Assembly: GCA_029379385.1 (NCBI GenBank)
Contig: CM055607.1
Location: forward strand, 32,485,235 to 32,549,234
DNA: 64,000 bases
Reading direction: 5' to 3'
Source of the DNA: Quillaja saponaria
Taxonomy: Eukaryota > Streptophyta > Magnoliopsida > Fabales > Quillajaceae
Part shown: piece by piece, positions 11,297-22,306 of the stretch
Layout: every line of letters begins with the position of its first letter
Numbering within the stretch: the first letter of the stretch is position 1
Made by a program: the position numbers and the translations under genes
Notes under the pieces: generated by a model
Database searches by the model: none
What the model saw: the letters and a program-made list of their open reading frames with translations, nothing else
What the model was told of the DNA's origin: nothing

Positions 11297-11791
11297 AATT
11301 GGCAGGGTGCTCTTCATGTCTGTTCTAAATCACGTGGCTTGCATGCGGGTTGCTATGATGGGAACCTAACTATTCTTGTTCTTGTTGAAGGAACAAGGGG
11401 AATGGGGAAGAGAGAAATTTCTAGTTTTTATTTACTTGGTTTATAGTTTTCATGGTCATGGAGGCTACAGAAATATAGGAGACTTGAGTTAGCCTAATAG
11501 TGGGATTAGCTTATTTCTAATCTGGGTTTTTGTGTCACAAACTGATCAGTCATTCCAAGTAGTAGTTTTTAGAGTAAAAGAGCCATTGTTCTTAGAATTT
11601 TTGAATCATTTTTTCTGGATGGTCACCTGCTGAAATTCCAATTGGTTTCTGGGTTATTCACTCTAATCAATTTGGGTAAGTGGTTTTTGCATCACTCTCT
11701 TATTGTCTGTTCTCTAATTTTGAATCTAATGCTTTCTTCTTTTTCCTCTTTAGCAGTGAAATTTATAAATTTTCTTTTGGGGCAGAGGAGT

Positions 11792-13045
11792 ATGCTGAGG
11801 AATAGATCAAGAGCAGTGACCAGCAAGCAAGCTTTAATGGCTGATCACGGCTCTCAACCGTCTGCCAGCCAAAACTATACCAGAGCTCTTCCATATTTAT
11901 TTGGTTATCCAAAATTTGGAGCTTTCACAACAAAGTGTCTCTCTGGAAGTGAGGCTTTAAGAAGCCCAACTTCAATCCTGGACAGTTCTAGACCATTCTC
12001 TCCTTCTGGACATCCTTTCTCATATGATAGACGCCAACCCTTATCCCCAAAAATCTCCTCAGAACAAAAACACTCGTGGGACAAGTTAGATTCAGAAGGC
12101 ATTGGCCTTGCTCTTGTCGATGCACTTAAAGATGAGTTGTGTGAAGGGGGTTGTTCTAAACCCAGTAATGGAAAGATCTTCTTTGCAACTAACCTTCGAG
12201 TTCAAATCCCTCCCCTGCCACCAACTGCGTTTTCTCCAACTAAGGCTTCAAAAATTCCTGCTGATTTGGGAACAAAGATCCAAAATTCTTATAGATCACC
12301 ATTTGAATGTGTGAAGGATTCTCCAGGGATTGGTTATTACAGGCAATCACTCTGTAACTGAGATGGAACTTTCTGAGGATTATACATGTGTAATATGCCA
12401 TGAGCCTAATCCTAGAACAACTCACATATTTGAAAATCGCATTTTGGAGAGCTACTATTCTTTGCCAAAGTACCCAGACTCTGCTTCAGAAAATTTCCTC
12501 AGCTTCTGTTACACTTGCAAGAAGAATCTTGAGCAGACAAAAGACATTTTCATTTACAGGTTAGGCCCATTTCCTTTCCTTTTCTTTGTTTATCTTGTTC
12601 TTTTTGAATTATATCCTTTTAATAATAACTCGGAATTGGTAAGTAGCTTCTTCAAAAGAAATGGGTTCTTGTTATATTTGAATTTTGGATCTTCTTGCTT
12701 GACATTAGTGGGTGCCTTGTCCTACCTGCTTCTTAATGTTAACACATCAAATTTGGTGTGTATGGATATATGATGACATAAGGGGATGAAGCAAGTCACA
12801 AAATGGAAATTTTGTGCATATCTTCTCTCTGCAATGCATGATTATTACTGTAGTCTATCATCAATGGTTGTCTACTTGTGCTCTTTCATTTTCTTCCCTT
12901 TCTTTTCTAGTTGTTAATTATTTGCAACTTCCAATGCAGAGGTGAGAAAGCTTTCTGCAGCCGGCAATGCCGCTACCAAGAGATGCTGTTAGATGATGTT
13001 GAGAATTCAGAATTTGATAATGGTGCTTACATAGATATTGCCTGA
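11792..13045 (+). CDS. FCS-like zinc finger (DUF581) protein, MARD1/FLZ9 type, with one frame break
   Basis: Two coding exons, 11792-12559 and 12940-13045, encode a protein with the family start MLRNRSRAVTSKQALMADH and a C-terminal FLZ domain. The domain shows YTCVICHEPNPRTTHIFENR, then FLSFCYTCKKNLEQ, then across the intron IYRGEKAFCSRQCR, including the FCS signature. FLZ proteins are plant-specific adaptors that bind the SnRK1 kinase; MARD1 is linked to ABA and dormancy. The frame breaks at 12329-12333. Upstream codons run into a stop at 12359-12361, while the FLZ domain continues one base later. Dropping one G of the GG at 12332-12333 gives an uninterrupted 290-residue protein. No plausible intron can explain the shift. 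It is either a sequencing error, a mutated allele or an early pseudogene. The MARD1 assignment also rests on adjacency to the SKIP30 gene, as in Arabidopsis. Confidence 0.85.
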
Positions 13046-13317
13046 CTCAGCATCTTCCTTCTCTTTCCGTTGCCTAATTCATAGACGCCATTGCCACAGA
13101 ATTTCCAAGTGTAAGGAGAAGCAAATTATGAAAATCTACCATAGTTGATTATGATTCTTGGAGTGTATTTGATTGCAAGGAAAAAATGTTTCTTTTCTGC
13201 TTTTTATCATCTCCCCTGCAGATAGAGATAAGAGAGGGTTTGATAAGTTTTATATTGTGGAGTTTTGTTTTAAGTGATGAGTCATGACTGATCTGATTGG
13301 GTCTGGTAGATGATATG

Positions 13318-13700
13318 ATTTCCTTTGTTTATTATTCATGTTAATCATGGTGCATAATATTATTATATATGTTGTTAACCTACTGATTTACTCAAGAAGA
13401 CTCTCTCTCCTTTCATGATTTATATTATCGCCAGCTGTTCCTGCACATCACTGTGGATATTCTTTATAGTCAAAAGATATCGATTATAGTTGGAAACATA
13501 AAAAATCCTTTACTGCATGATCCAAGCATTTGAATATTAGATTATAGGAAGATTTGATACTTATTGCTGAGAGTATACAAATTTCAAGATTAAACAACAC
13601 AAACACTACACTAGTACTAGTGACTAGTGAATTAACAGTATCATCTTCAAACATAAATCAAGAACTTTTAAGTTGCATATGCCTGCCAGACATGAGTCAT
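13318..13700. repeat. direct repeat, copy A (pairs with 14570-14885)
   Basis: This copy contains aatcatggtgcataatatta, then gactctctctcc with catgatttata, then gctgttcctgcacat, then tgatccaagcatttgaata, then gccagacatgagt. All recur in the same order at 14570-14885. The two copies have diverged by substitutions and small indels. Confidence 0.75.
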
Positions 13701-13719
13701 GATTTTAAGAGAACAAATT

Positions 13720-14560
13720 TATGAACAAATCCACTAAATAATGTGTTAATTACATATGATAATAATTTTTAAATCAGTTATCAAAATTTCTAACAATCTA
13801 TACTCTATTTTCTAAGAGAGTAGTTAGTAAGGACATCGTTTATGTCTTTTACTTGTTATTTAGGGGAGATAGTATTTTTACCAAATCGTCTAAATGTCCA
13901 TCAATATAAATGTTAACTATAAGTCACAATAAGTTTTTAAAACAATCATTGGAAGTCCTAACAATTTACGGAGTTTTTTTTTTGATAATAATAATTAATT
14001 ATTAACTCAATAGTCTAAAACTTCTGACGATTTACATGTTATTTGTTTAAGTGAGTAGTTTATGAACAAATAGTATAAATTTAATATCATTTCAATGTTA
14101 AATAGTTTGTGAACAAATTGACTAGAATTCTATCGGTTTATATGTTAACTGTACATGACAATAATTTTTGAAACAATCATCAAAAGCTTTATTAAGTTAC
14201 AAGTTCATTTTGAAAATGAAAAGTTAGTAAGAAAATTAACTTGTATATCGAAGTAAAAATATCGACCACGTCTCTTACGACTCTCTTAGGATTTATATGT
14301 TAAGAGAGAGTAGCTTGGACAAATAGTCTAAACTCATGACAACTTAAATATTAAATTACGTAGAAAAATAACTTATTAATAAATTGGCTGAGTTCCTATA
14401 GATTTATATATTAATTACACGTAAAATGATCATAATTTTTTTTAATAACTTACAAATTCTTTCTAAATAAGAAAAGTTAGCAAGAAAATTAACCTGTGAA
14501 TGATCGCTACGATATACTAGTTAGTTTTAGACAAGGATATATCAGAATAGCTGCAACACA
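13720..14560. other. spacer with degenerate short repeats, no gene
   Basis: Between the two direct-repeat copies lies AT-rich sequence with several degraded units. Each has an atgttaactgtacatgacaa-like core, followed by taatttttgaaacaatcatc-like sequence and an agttagtaag motif (around 13745, 13905, 14140 and 14400). It looks like old tandem repeats. No coding potential is seen. Confidence 0.5.
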
Positions 14561-14569
14561 AACTGCCAA

Positions 14570-14885
14570 GTTCCCTTTGTAATTATTCATGTAATCATGG
14601 TGCATAATATTATAAATGTTCATCAATTAAATTACTCTAGAGGACTCTCTCTCCCTCCATGATTTATAGTATCTATATTGCTGTTCCTGCACATTAGTGG
14701 GGATATTCTTCATAGTTAAAGTATCTAAGAGAAAGTATAAAATTAAGCCCAACTGAGTGACCTTGTCAAAGATATAGGTTATAATTAGAAACTAGTAATG
14801 TCCCTTACATCATGATCTTAGCATTTGAATACTTAATTGAAGAACTCGAAGTTGCGTATGATTGCCAGACATGAGTAACTCGCCT
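14570..14885. repeat. direct repeat, copy A' (pairs with 13318-13700)
   Basis: This is the second copy of the segment in the FLZ 3' flank, in the same orientation about 1.25 kb downstream. It keeps the landmark motifs (aatcatggtgcataatatta, gctgttcctgcacat, gccagacatgagt). The structure A-B-A' could come from an unequal tandem duplication or from terminal repeats of a decayed element. Confidence 0.72.
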
Positions 14886-15221
14886 AGTGCACATATCTTT
14901 TTTATAAAGCAATTATCTAAGGATGACTTGTTGAAGATAACAGCTGATAGGAAATAACACACATTTCTTCATCAGAAAATAGCAACACAAACTGACATAA
15001 AATTCTGAAAAAGGTTGAGCAATTTATCAAGCCATGTTCCAAATAACATTTGAGACTCGTAATGTAGTATATTACAATTAAACAGTGAAAAATTATTTAA
15101 GGATATGACAATCAAGTGCATCCAACAAGATGAAAACCTGTGCCACAAATCTCCAAAGAAATGGTTCTAATAGACAAATTGAAAATGCAGCTCATATAAC
15201 ATAAGAAATGGATAATAGTCA

Positions 15222-16030
15222 TCAAAACTTTATTCCAGCACAACAAACAAGTTCCACTAGGTGAGGGGACTGGAGCACAGGAAACAAACAGAATAATTTC
15301 TTGAGCAAGACTCTTTCTTGATCACAATTGACGAACACAACATAAAATGACTCGATACAATGATGACACAACCCAAACAGACTGTATAAGTGTTCCTGAC
15401 AGCCTCCCTGATTCAAAAAAATTGTCAAAATCAGTAACAATTATCTGGTAATATAGATGATATGGAAAACCATGCTAAATAACCATTGAGAAGGCCTTAC
15501 CTTGACACTGGCTAGTGGCTAGGTATGATCAACAATCTCCAGAAGAATATAAGCCTGAACAAAGAACAAAGGAACATAGAACTGACAAACACCAAGAGGA
15601 ATATAGGAAACGAAGTCACAGCATGAGATGAGAAACACCATAGAATTACAACAGGAGGAGCAACACCGATTGGCGGTACAAACCGAAACAGAAGTTGGGA
15701 AACAACTAATCACTAATCCCTTCCCACTTTTCCTCTTAAAAAAACAGAAAAGATGGCGAAGGAAAAAGCTACACCCTTGCAGAGTGTAGACAAAGGAGTC
15801 AGCTCCTAAGTAACAGAAAGAAATGATGAGTAAGGAGAGACGAAGTTGACTGGAGAGCAGAATAGTAAGTAGAAGAGAACCTAAGGACCTAATTAGGATC
15901 ACTGATTGGCAGTTTTGAATTCTAAGACAATAAGAAGACAGTAAACTAATTTGCAGAAAACGAAACAAAAAGGCTAGAAAGAACTAAAGAAAAACCTAGT
16001 CAGTTAAGACTCTACAGTCTATACATGATA
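15222..16030 (-). ncRNA. candidate spliced non-coding transcript, or distal 3' UTR of the PNRC gene
   Basis: On the minus strand a good donor (gtcaag then gtaagg, around 15500) and acceptor (aatcag then ggaggc, around 15418) bracket a short intron of about 80 bases. An aataaa signal lies at about 15231. The upstream exon (about 15505-16030) is pyrimidine-rich and, although it has a 149-codon open frame, its composition (runs of L, S, F, C) and lack of any domain argue against coding. It could be an independent non-coding RNA or the distal end of the PNRC gene transcribed from the same strand at 17.2 kb. Confidence 0.35.
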
Positions 16031-16570
16031 TCTGCAACTTGATTCCTTGACCTTATATCAGATTAGAAGAAGCTGAGGATTTCTTGAGGAACGACATTGA
16101 GGTTAAGGTTAAAATTTCAGAATTCAACTTGATCATAGCTTTCTTCAGGCCCAATAGATTACAAAAGTAGTCAACCAGTTCTATGCAATGCCAATGCAGA
16201 ATACAAGCAACCATATAATCAAAGTCCAATTCATTATCCCCTTTCTGCTTCCAAATCATTTTATACCAATTACATCCGCATGGCCTGTACTACCCATACT
16301 ACACATACTTTTCCTGTTGCTGAGAAATGTCCATGACTGAACCTCAAGTACATAACTGAATTCCAGTTCCACATCAAGGCTTCACCCAAAAGCTGGAGAT
16401 TGTTAAACCACCACAACCAATGACTGTCATTTGTACCACCACCACCGAAAGATAAACTCATAAACGCATACCAACTGCCACAACCAACTAATTTATTGAC
16501 TCTATATACATGTAACACTAGCAGAGTTTCGAACTACACTTATTTACAGGAGCATAATGCTCCTTCTGTT

Positions 16571-17195
16571 TCACTCGTCATCAAGATTAAGATTGAGAAT
16601 GCGACGCAGAGTCTTAGTAGCAGAATCAGCACTGAGAAATAGGTCTCTCGTAAAAGGGGCATGCTCTCTAGATGGGGATGACGGTGCAGACTTAGCAACA
16701 GGAAGCATTTCAATCTCTGGGGTTGAAACTGGCAAATCAAGAGAGACAGTCCTCTTAGGATGGATTGAAAATTTGGGGATTGGCAGCGAACTCGGTGGTG
16801 GAGAATTTGAGTAGGTAGGTCCAGCCCATAACTCGGAGAATGATAGGCTTGCCTCAGGGATTTCTTCACTAAAAGCTCTCCCTTTGTGACGAAATTTGGA
16901 ATTAATTGGAATAGGAGTACTTTTCACAGTAGTCTGAATATGGGTTTTGTTATCAGAGTCTGAATTCCGAGGGGTTAATGGTGTTTTAGGGGAAGATGTG
17001 CATGCCCGTTTAGCTACAGGTGTAGTACAAGATTGCAATGGGGTTGGGAGTATACCTGTCCCCGATTGGAAAGTCCGGCAATTGATCCATCTGAAATCTC
17101 TGGACGGACATGTACCAAATCGAGCAGGTTTCGTGTAGCTTGGTCCTGCTGTAGTATTGATTCCTATGCTGCTCCACAACAACAAGCGTTTCCAT
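16571..17195 (-). CDS. PNRC-motif proline/serine-rich protein, with one frame break
   Basis: On the minus strand the protein starts at the ATG at 17195 (METLVVVEQHRNQYYSR), a start I recognise from plant members of this family. It continues with ARFGTCPSRDFRWINCRTFQ, a basic/serine-rich middle, and the PNRC motif WAGPTYSNSPPPSSLPIPKF. It ends in LRRILNLNLDDE. In animals the PNRC motif (SPPPSxLPxP) binds EVH1-type domains such as that of DCP1 and links to mRNA decay; the plant role is inferred at best. The first 23 codons and the rest are in different frames. One surplus base in the TTT at 17129-17131 (AAA on the coding strand, before the codons for PARFG) explains it. Removal gives 207 residues without a break. 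A TATA-like tatttataaa on the minus strand at 17871-17880 fits a promoter. Confidence 0.75.
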
Positions 17196-17870
17196 GGAAG
17201 TAATCACTGAGTCAACTAGTATCTCACTCAAAGGAGTTAGAACGATTCAAAGACCAACCCACTAGATCCAAAACTACAACTCAGTCAATGACTCAAAATC
17301 ATGCTAAAAACCAGAACTTTATTGGTCCCAATTGCACGATAAGCACAAGTACCACAAGATCTACACCGTAATAGATCCAAACTGAATAACCCTGACTTAG
17401 CAAAAAAGACTGAATATCTTTGCAGTAGACGATTTTTCAGATCTTGTTGACTAAACCACCAAATCAAAAACCCAATTCAATATGTTCAGATCAATCAGAT
17501 CCTCAGGGAATACAATTAAAACCAACCCAGTCACTGTAAAAACAAGATATAAAAAAAAGAAGAAAAGAAAACATATTAAATGAAGAACAAAAAGTAATTT
17601 TCCAAGTTGAAAAATAGAAACTTCCACCCTTAATTTAAATGAGCATTTTCTCGAGAAAGAGAGAGAGAGAAAATACCAGAAAGCGCAAGAGAAATTTTCA
17701 GTTGAGGGATCAGAACTACACTGAGACGCTTCCTCTTTTTCGGAGAGCTCTGAGTGTTTTTTTTTTTTTTTTTTGGGGAGTTCTAATCAATCAAAGCGCC
17801 CTGGAATGGAGAGAGACCCCTGAGAGGGTTGAAGCAGCAGAATCCACGGATCTGAAATGCTTCTCAGTTG

Positions 17871-17880
17871 TTTATAAATA
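17871..17880 (-). promoter_or_regulatory. TATA-like box for the PNRC-motif gene
   Basis: On the minus strand this reads tatttataaa. It lies about 680 bases before the start codon at 17195, so a leader of that order, perhaps with an intron, is implied. The gene-side flank (17640-17870) is richer in GA and GC than the AT-rich stretch beyond 17900, as expected for a transcribed leader. Confidence 0.4.
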
Positions 17881-17939
17881 TTTCACACCCACAATGCCAT
17901 AGACTATAGTGGCCTTCTTTTGCACAATGCCTATTTTGC

Positions 17940-19975
17940 CCTTTAAGATAATATCAGTTTTTTAATATAGAAAATAAATTACTTTCTGATTTACCCAAAA
18001 AATAGAAAGTTTTAATTTCTTGAATTTGACTTTTTTGTTTTGGTTGTTACATATTTTTAAGTTTATGTTTCTTTAATACAATATAACATTTATAAATTAG
18101 TTTTTTCAAATTATTTGGGACACTAAATGTCACTTGCTTAGCAAGTAAAAATAATTCTTCTAAAACAATTTCTTTAATTAAAAAAATAAGATATTTTCAC
18201 TAATTATTTATGTGATATCTTAACTTGATGGAAAAAAAAAATATAATTTCATTTCAGTATTTTACATTATTGTGCGATTCATTCTTGTTTTGATGTCATA
18301 TTTTAATAGCTCATATGTAAACATATTAAGAAAAAAAAAATTTGGAAAAAACTTATTATAGAATATAATTTTTTATTTTTTTTTAGCATTTATATATGGA
18401 AGTTTTTGGAAACCATATGAAGCATAAATAATCTTTATCCAAATACTTATAAGATGTAGATTAAATAATTCATGTTGCATATTTAAATTTATATATGTGT
18501 AAAATATTTATCTTCCAAGTTTTTTATTTAATTAAAAATAAAATTTAAGGGCTTTTGTTGTCTTGAACTAGTTTTTTTTTCCATCAAAAAGGAAAGAATT
18601 ACTTCCCAAAAAGGAATATCACAAACTTCAATAAAAAACATAAACATCGATGGCCATTTTAGTCATTAAACTGGATTTGTTTGGTTATAGTCTTTACATT
18701 AAAGATATTACCTACACATCATGGTCCTCCCACGTCATTGGTCAATACTAAGTGGGGCTACGAGGGGCAATTATGTAATAACGGTGCAAATATGTCGGGT
18801 CCCATGAAGTGTATGAAATATGAACATGGTCTCTGCCTCACTATGCGATGCTCAACATCTAGAAAAAATGGAAGCAAAAAATCTAGTGGAATTTATTGGA
18901 CTCTAGTGGGTGGGACCCATCAAGTCACATATCGGTTCCGGTAACCCATTTCAAGCGCCTTTTGATTAAAAAATAAAAAATAAATAATAAATAATAAATA
19001 AAGGTTTATTTATTATTTTCACAAAAATATATCTGAGAAACTAAGTCAGTAACAAGTGAACATTGGTTTCCACGCCAAACAGCTCCTTGCCCAATTTTGC
19101 CATTACATGCAACTCAAATGATTTTGACCAAAAACTGCAGTAAGAGCCCATAAGAAATTAGGCTACTTTATTTTTGGGCTAAACATATTAAGTCTAAAAC
19201 AAATGAATCCAATAAGCAGCCCAAACACCAATTGGTTTCCTTGGGAGTGTTCATGGTCGGATCCATGAGATGTTATTGCTTGGATTAGTTTTGATTTTTC
19301 TATTATTATTGTTGGATTGACTAAAATACACAATGAATCAGCCCAATTACGTTCATTGTGTATATTAGTCACATTTTAGCCCACTACAATATTGTTTTTT
19401 TTTTTTTTATATACGTTCATTACTCTTTAAATTATATAATTATAGTTTAGAACAACTTATCATTTCTAAATACTTAAGCAACTGACTTGAAAAATAATAA
19501 GCCAAATTGGATCAACCCAAACTAATCTAATCCATAATTCTTGGCAGGATTGGTTCATGACTAACCTTAAAATCGAACTGATCCAACTCTGAACACCCCT
19601 ACTACTGGGACTATTTGAGCTTCAATGTAATAGGCTTAATCATCACTCCTCAAGGTGTAAACTCACATGAAGTAGGTTCAAAAATGAATATTTACAATAG
19701 GCACTTCTAAATATGAAAAGTTTGGATTGACCATGTTATAGAGTTCGGTCAAGACAATGATAATAGTTTGGATTGGGTTAATTTGTTTGGAAGTTGATCC
19801 AATTTGATTTTAACTCCCACCTATTATGTTGATCCTGAATTAAACTCAACTCAACCCAAAAGTCTTAAATTCTTAGAGTTGATTAGTTGATTCATTTTCC
19901 TCCAATTGCATCAATCCGAAAAATTATTTTCAATACTGTTGAGAGCAATCATATCATTTTGAATGAATAATCTCC
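17940..19975. other. intergenic, AT-rich, no gene seen
   Basis: This is AT-rich sequence with short poly-A and poly-T runs. Around 19140-19640 there are stretches rich in ccaatt/ggattg and gatccaa motifs of the kind found in old dispersed plant repeats, but no terminal repeats could be paired with confidence. Open frames here (18681-18944 plus, 19163-19372 minus) have no recognisable content. Confidence 0.55.
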
Positions 19976-19979
19976 CCAT

Positions 19980-20700
19980 GTAATTCTTTGTCTCCTTTTA
20001 TCTAGGTTAACCTATTTCACCTATACCAGTTCAACTCCCTTAAACCACGACATCCAATGGCCTACGTAGATATGTCCAAATTACTATGATAAGCGGTTCT
20101 CTCTCATTTTATTTTTAATGGGTGCAATATCAAATTTCCTACATATCTCATCATTTAGTATTCTGTCTTTTCTTGTATGTTCGATCATACTTCTCAACAT
20201 TTATATTTCAACCACTCTCATCTTGTGCGAGTGTTTTTTTTAAGTGCCCAACATTTAAAATCATACAACATTTATTATCGATCTCACAACCATCCTATAA
20301 AATTTTTCTTTCAACCTATTTGAGTTTTTAAGACCATATAGAACTCCTGAGGCACTTCGCTATTTCATCCACCATGTCTTAGTTCGGTGGCTTACATCAT
20401 GCGTAATTGTGCCATCATTATGTAAAAAACAAGCTAGGTATTTAAACACTTCATTTATCGGGATTTTCTTGCCATCTAAATAACTTTAGTTAAACTTCCT
20501 ACAGTGTGGCTAAAGTTACTCTCCATATAATCAATTTTTGCCTGACTTAACCTATCCCGAATGGCATATGTAAGTTCGTCCATGACTATATCAAATAGGT
20601 ACGTTCTTAAACCGATCCTCAGTGAAATCTTTATTGTGATTAGAAACTTCTCAATGATATCATCTACTGTTTGCACACTAGTAATAATCTGAATTAGACT
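19980..20700 (-). mobile_element. LINE (non-LTR retrotransposon) reverse transcriptase remnant
   Basis: Read on the minus strand, frames broken by stops and shifts contain RTYLFDIVMDELTYAIRD (near 20600). That is the plant LINE reverse-transcriptase segment normally read as a small hydrophobic run followed by MDELT. It is followed by IDYMESNFS, the next conserved block. Sequence on to about 19980 fits the thumb and connection part but is heavily decayed. A related fragment lies at 38880-39330. No target-site duplication or poly-A tail could be placed. Confidence 0.7.
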
Positions 20701-22060
20701 ATCTTATATTTTTAAAATATTTTATATGAGTTTTATGGTTATTCGTATGTCGATCCAATTCAAATTCAATATGATCTTCTAATCATTTATACCAAGTAAC
20801 GGAAAGAAAAAAATTGTTCTTTGATCGAACTTGATGCATTTCAATTTTAGAAAATTAACCTTGTAATAAATAATGTAGAATTCATTATCTGTCAATTTCA
20901 CATGTAAAGCAATCAATCAAAAATTTAGGATAACCAGCGGACGTGTTGTTGTAATATATGATATTTGGGCCAAAAAGATATGAATTAATATGGCAAAATT
21001 GTATGCAGACGAAATTAATAAGATAACAAGTGAGAAATTGGTAAGAAGTTTCCACCTATTATTATTGAAAAATATAATATTCCTAAATTTCTAGGTGTGA
21101 AATATTGATGAAATATCAAATCACAGTCATTTTAGTTGTTATTAGAAATAGTAGTTTTCTACCCAACTGTCATTGAATGCAAAAAATAAAGACATTTGAG
21201 AAAATCCCACTGATAATAATGAATGATTTTATTTTATAGATGAAATCAGTACGAAAACAAGTACATCTCCACGCTGAATCTTTATGACAATGCTGTGAAA
21301 GATAATGCTGCCCTAATAAGGAACATATACAGTGATTGTAATGAGCTGTTTAATAATTAATATTTTTCTAATTTTATTAAACAACTCATCAATCGTATTA
21401 ATTATATTCAAATGGGGTTATGATTAGTACTAATTCAGGTATAAACCCGGTTGGCCAACTTAATTATCATAACCTCTTAGCTAGTTCCCACCTCATCTTT
21501 AAGATCTGATATAGTGTAATCTTCTAATCTAATACACAATTGCATAAACTAAAACTACTTTAAGCACATTGTTTAGCAGGAGGTGGCCCAGTACTCATAG
21601 CTTGGTTTAAAAATAGACCTCTCATCTGCATCTCGACTCCTGAGAACGTACTTGGGGGCCTATAGTCCTATACAGTTAATGAAGAAGAACACCTGCCACC
21701 TATCCAATACCACGTTGGAAAATAACAATTTTGTTTCTTATACCAAATAGTAAATTATCAATTAAGTTCTAGATTTTGTCCATGAGATTACAGAAATCTT
21801 AATTAAAAAATATAAAATATCATAGAGATGTAGTTTAACGAAGCTCACAATTTTGTCACCCACCAAAGGATCATATTATTCCCAACTCCTATGCACGAGT
21901 CCTTCACCTCATGAAACAAAAATGAGTTTTAGGAAGAGTTAAAAAAACAAAAATTAGATAACAAATGTTGGTATATCTATGACATTTTTTTTATTTTATA
22001 TATATATTAAAAAAGAAAGGGTCAAAAATAAATTTTTGAGTGTGTAGTTAAGCGCCTTAA
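20701..22060. other. intergenic, no gene seen
   Basis: This AT-rich stretch between the LINE remnant and the OVATE promoter contains no recognisable gene or paired terminal repeat. Confidence 0.55.
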
Positions 22061-22076
22061 GATGAAAGTGGGAATA

Positions 22077-22101
22077 ACATTGAAGATTTAATCTTCAATG
22101 T
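22077..22101. promoter_or_regulatory. 25-base palindrome upstream of the OVATE gene
   Basis: The sequence acattgaagatt, a single central t, then aatcttcaatgt forms a perfect 12-bp inverted repeat about 205 bases before the OVATE start codon. The position suits a dimeric transcription-factor site or a cruciform, but I cannot match it to a known element. Confidence 0.5.
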
Positions 22102-22306
22102 CAATGGTCAACTTCTAAGTTCTTAACTGTTGTCAAGTTGCCATGACAAAACACACTACGAACAAACCCATCCATTTCTGACTTATTTAGTCTCTCTCTC
22201 TCCCCTCCATCTTCTTCTCTCTCTATATGTATAATATACACAACCTCCCCATTATTTTCTTAACTCCCTCAGTTTCTTTGGCTCGGTCTCTGAGAAACTG
22301 AACAAT

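Noticed and set aside
15519..15968. 149-codon open frame on the minus strand
   Set aside because: Composition is dominated by L, S, F and C with no domain. It lies in pyrimidine-rich, UTR-like sequence and is treated as part of a candidate non-coding transcript.
16557..16814. 85-codon open frame on the plus strand
   Set aside because: It is antisense to the PNRC-motif coding region, which has recognisable motifs.
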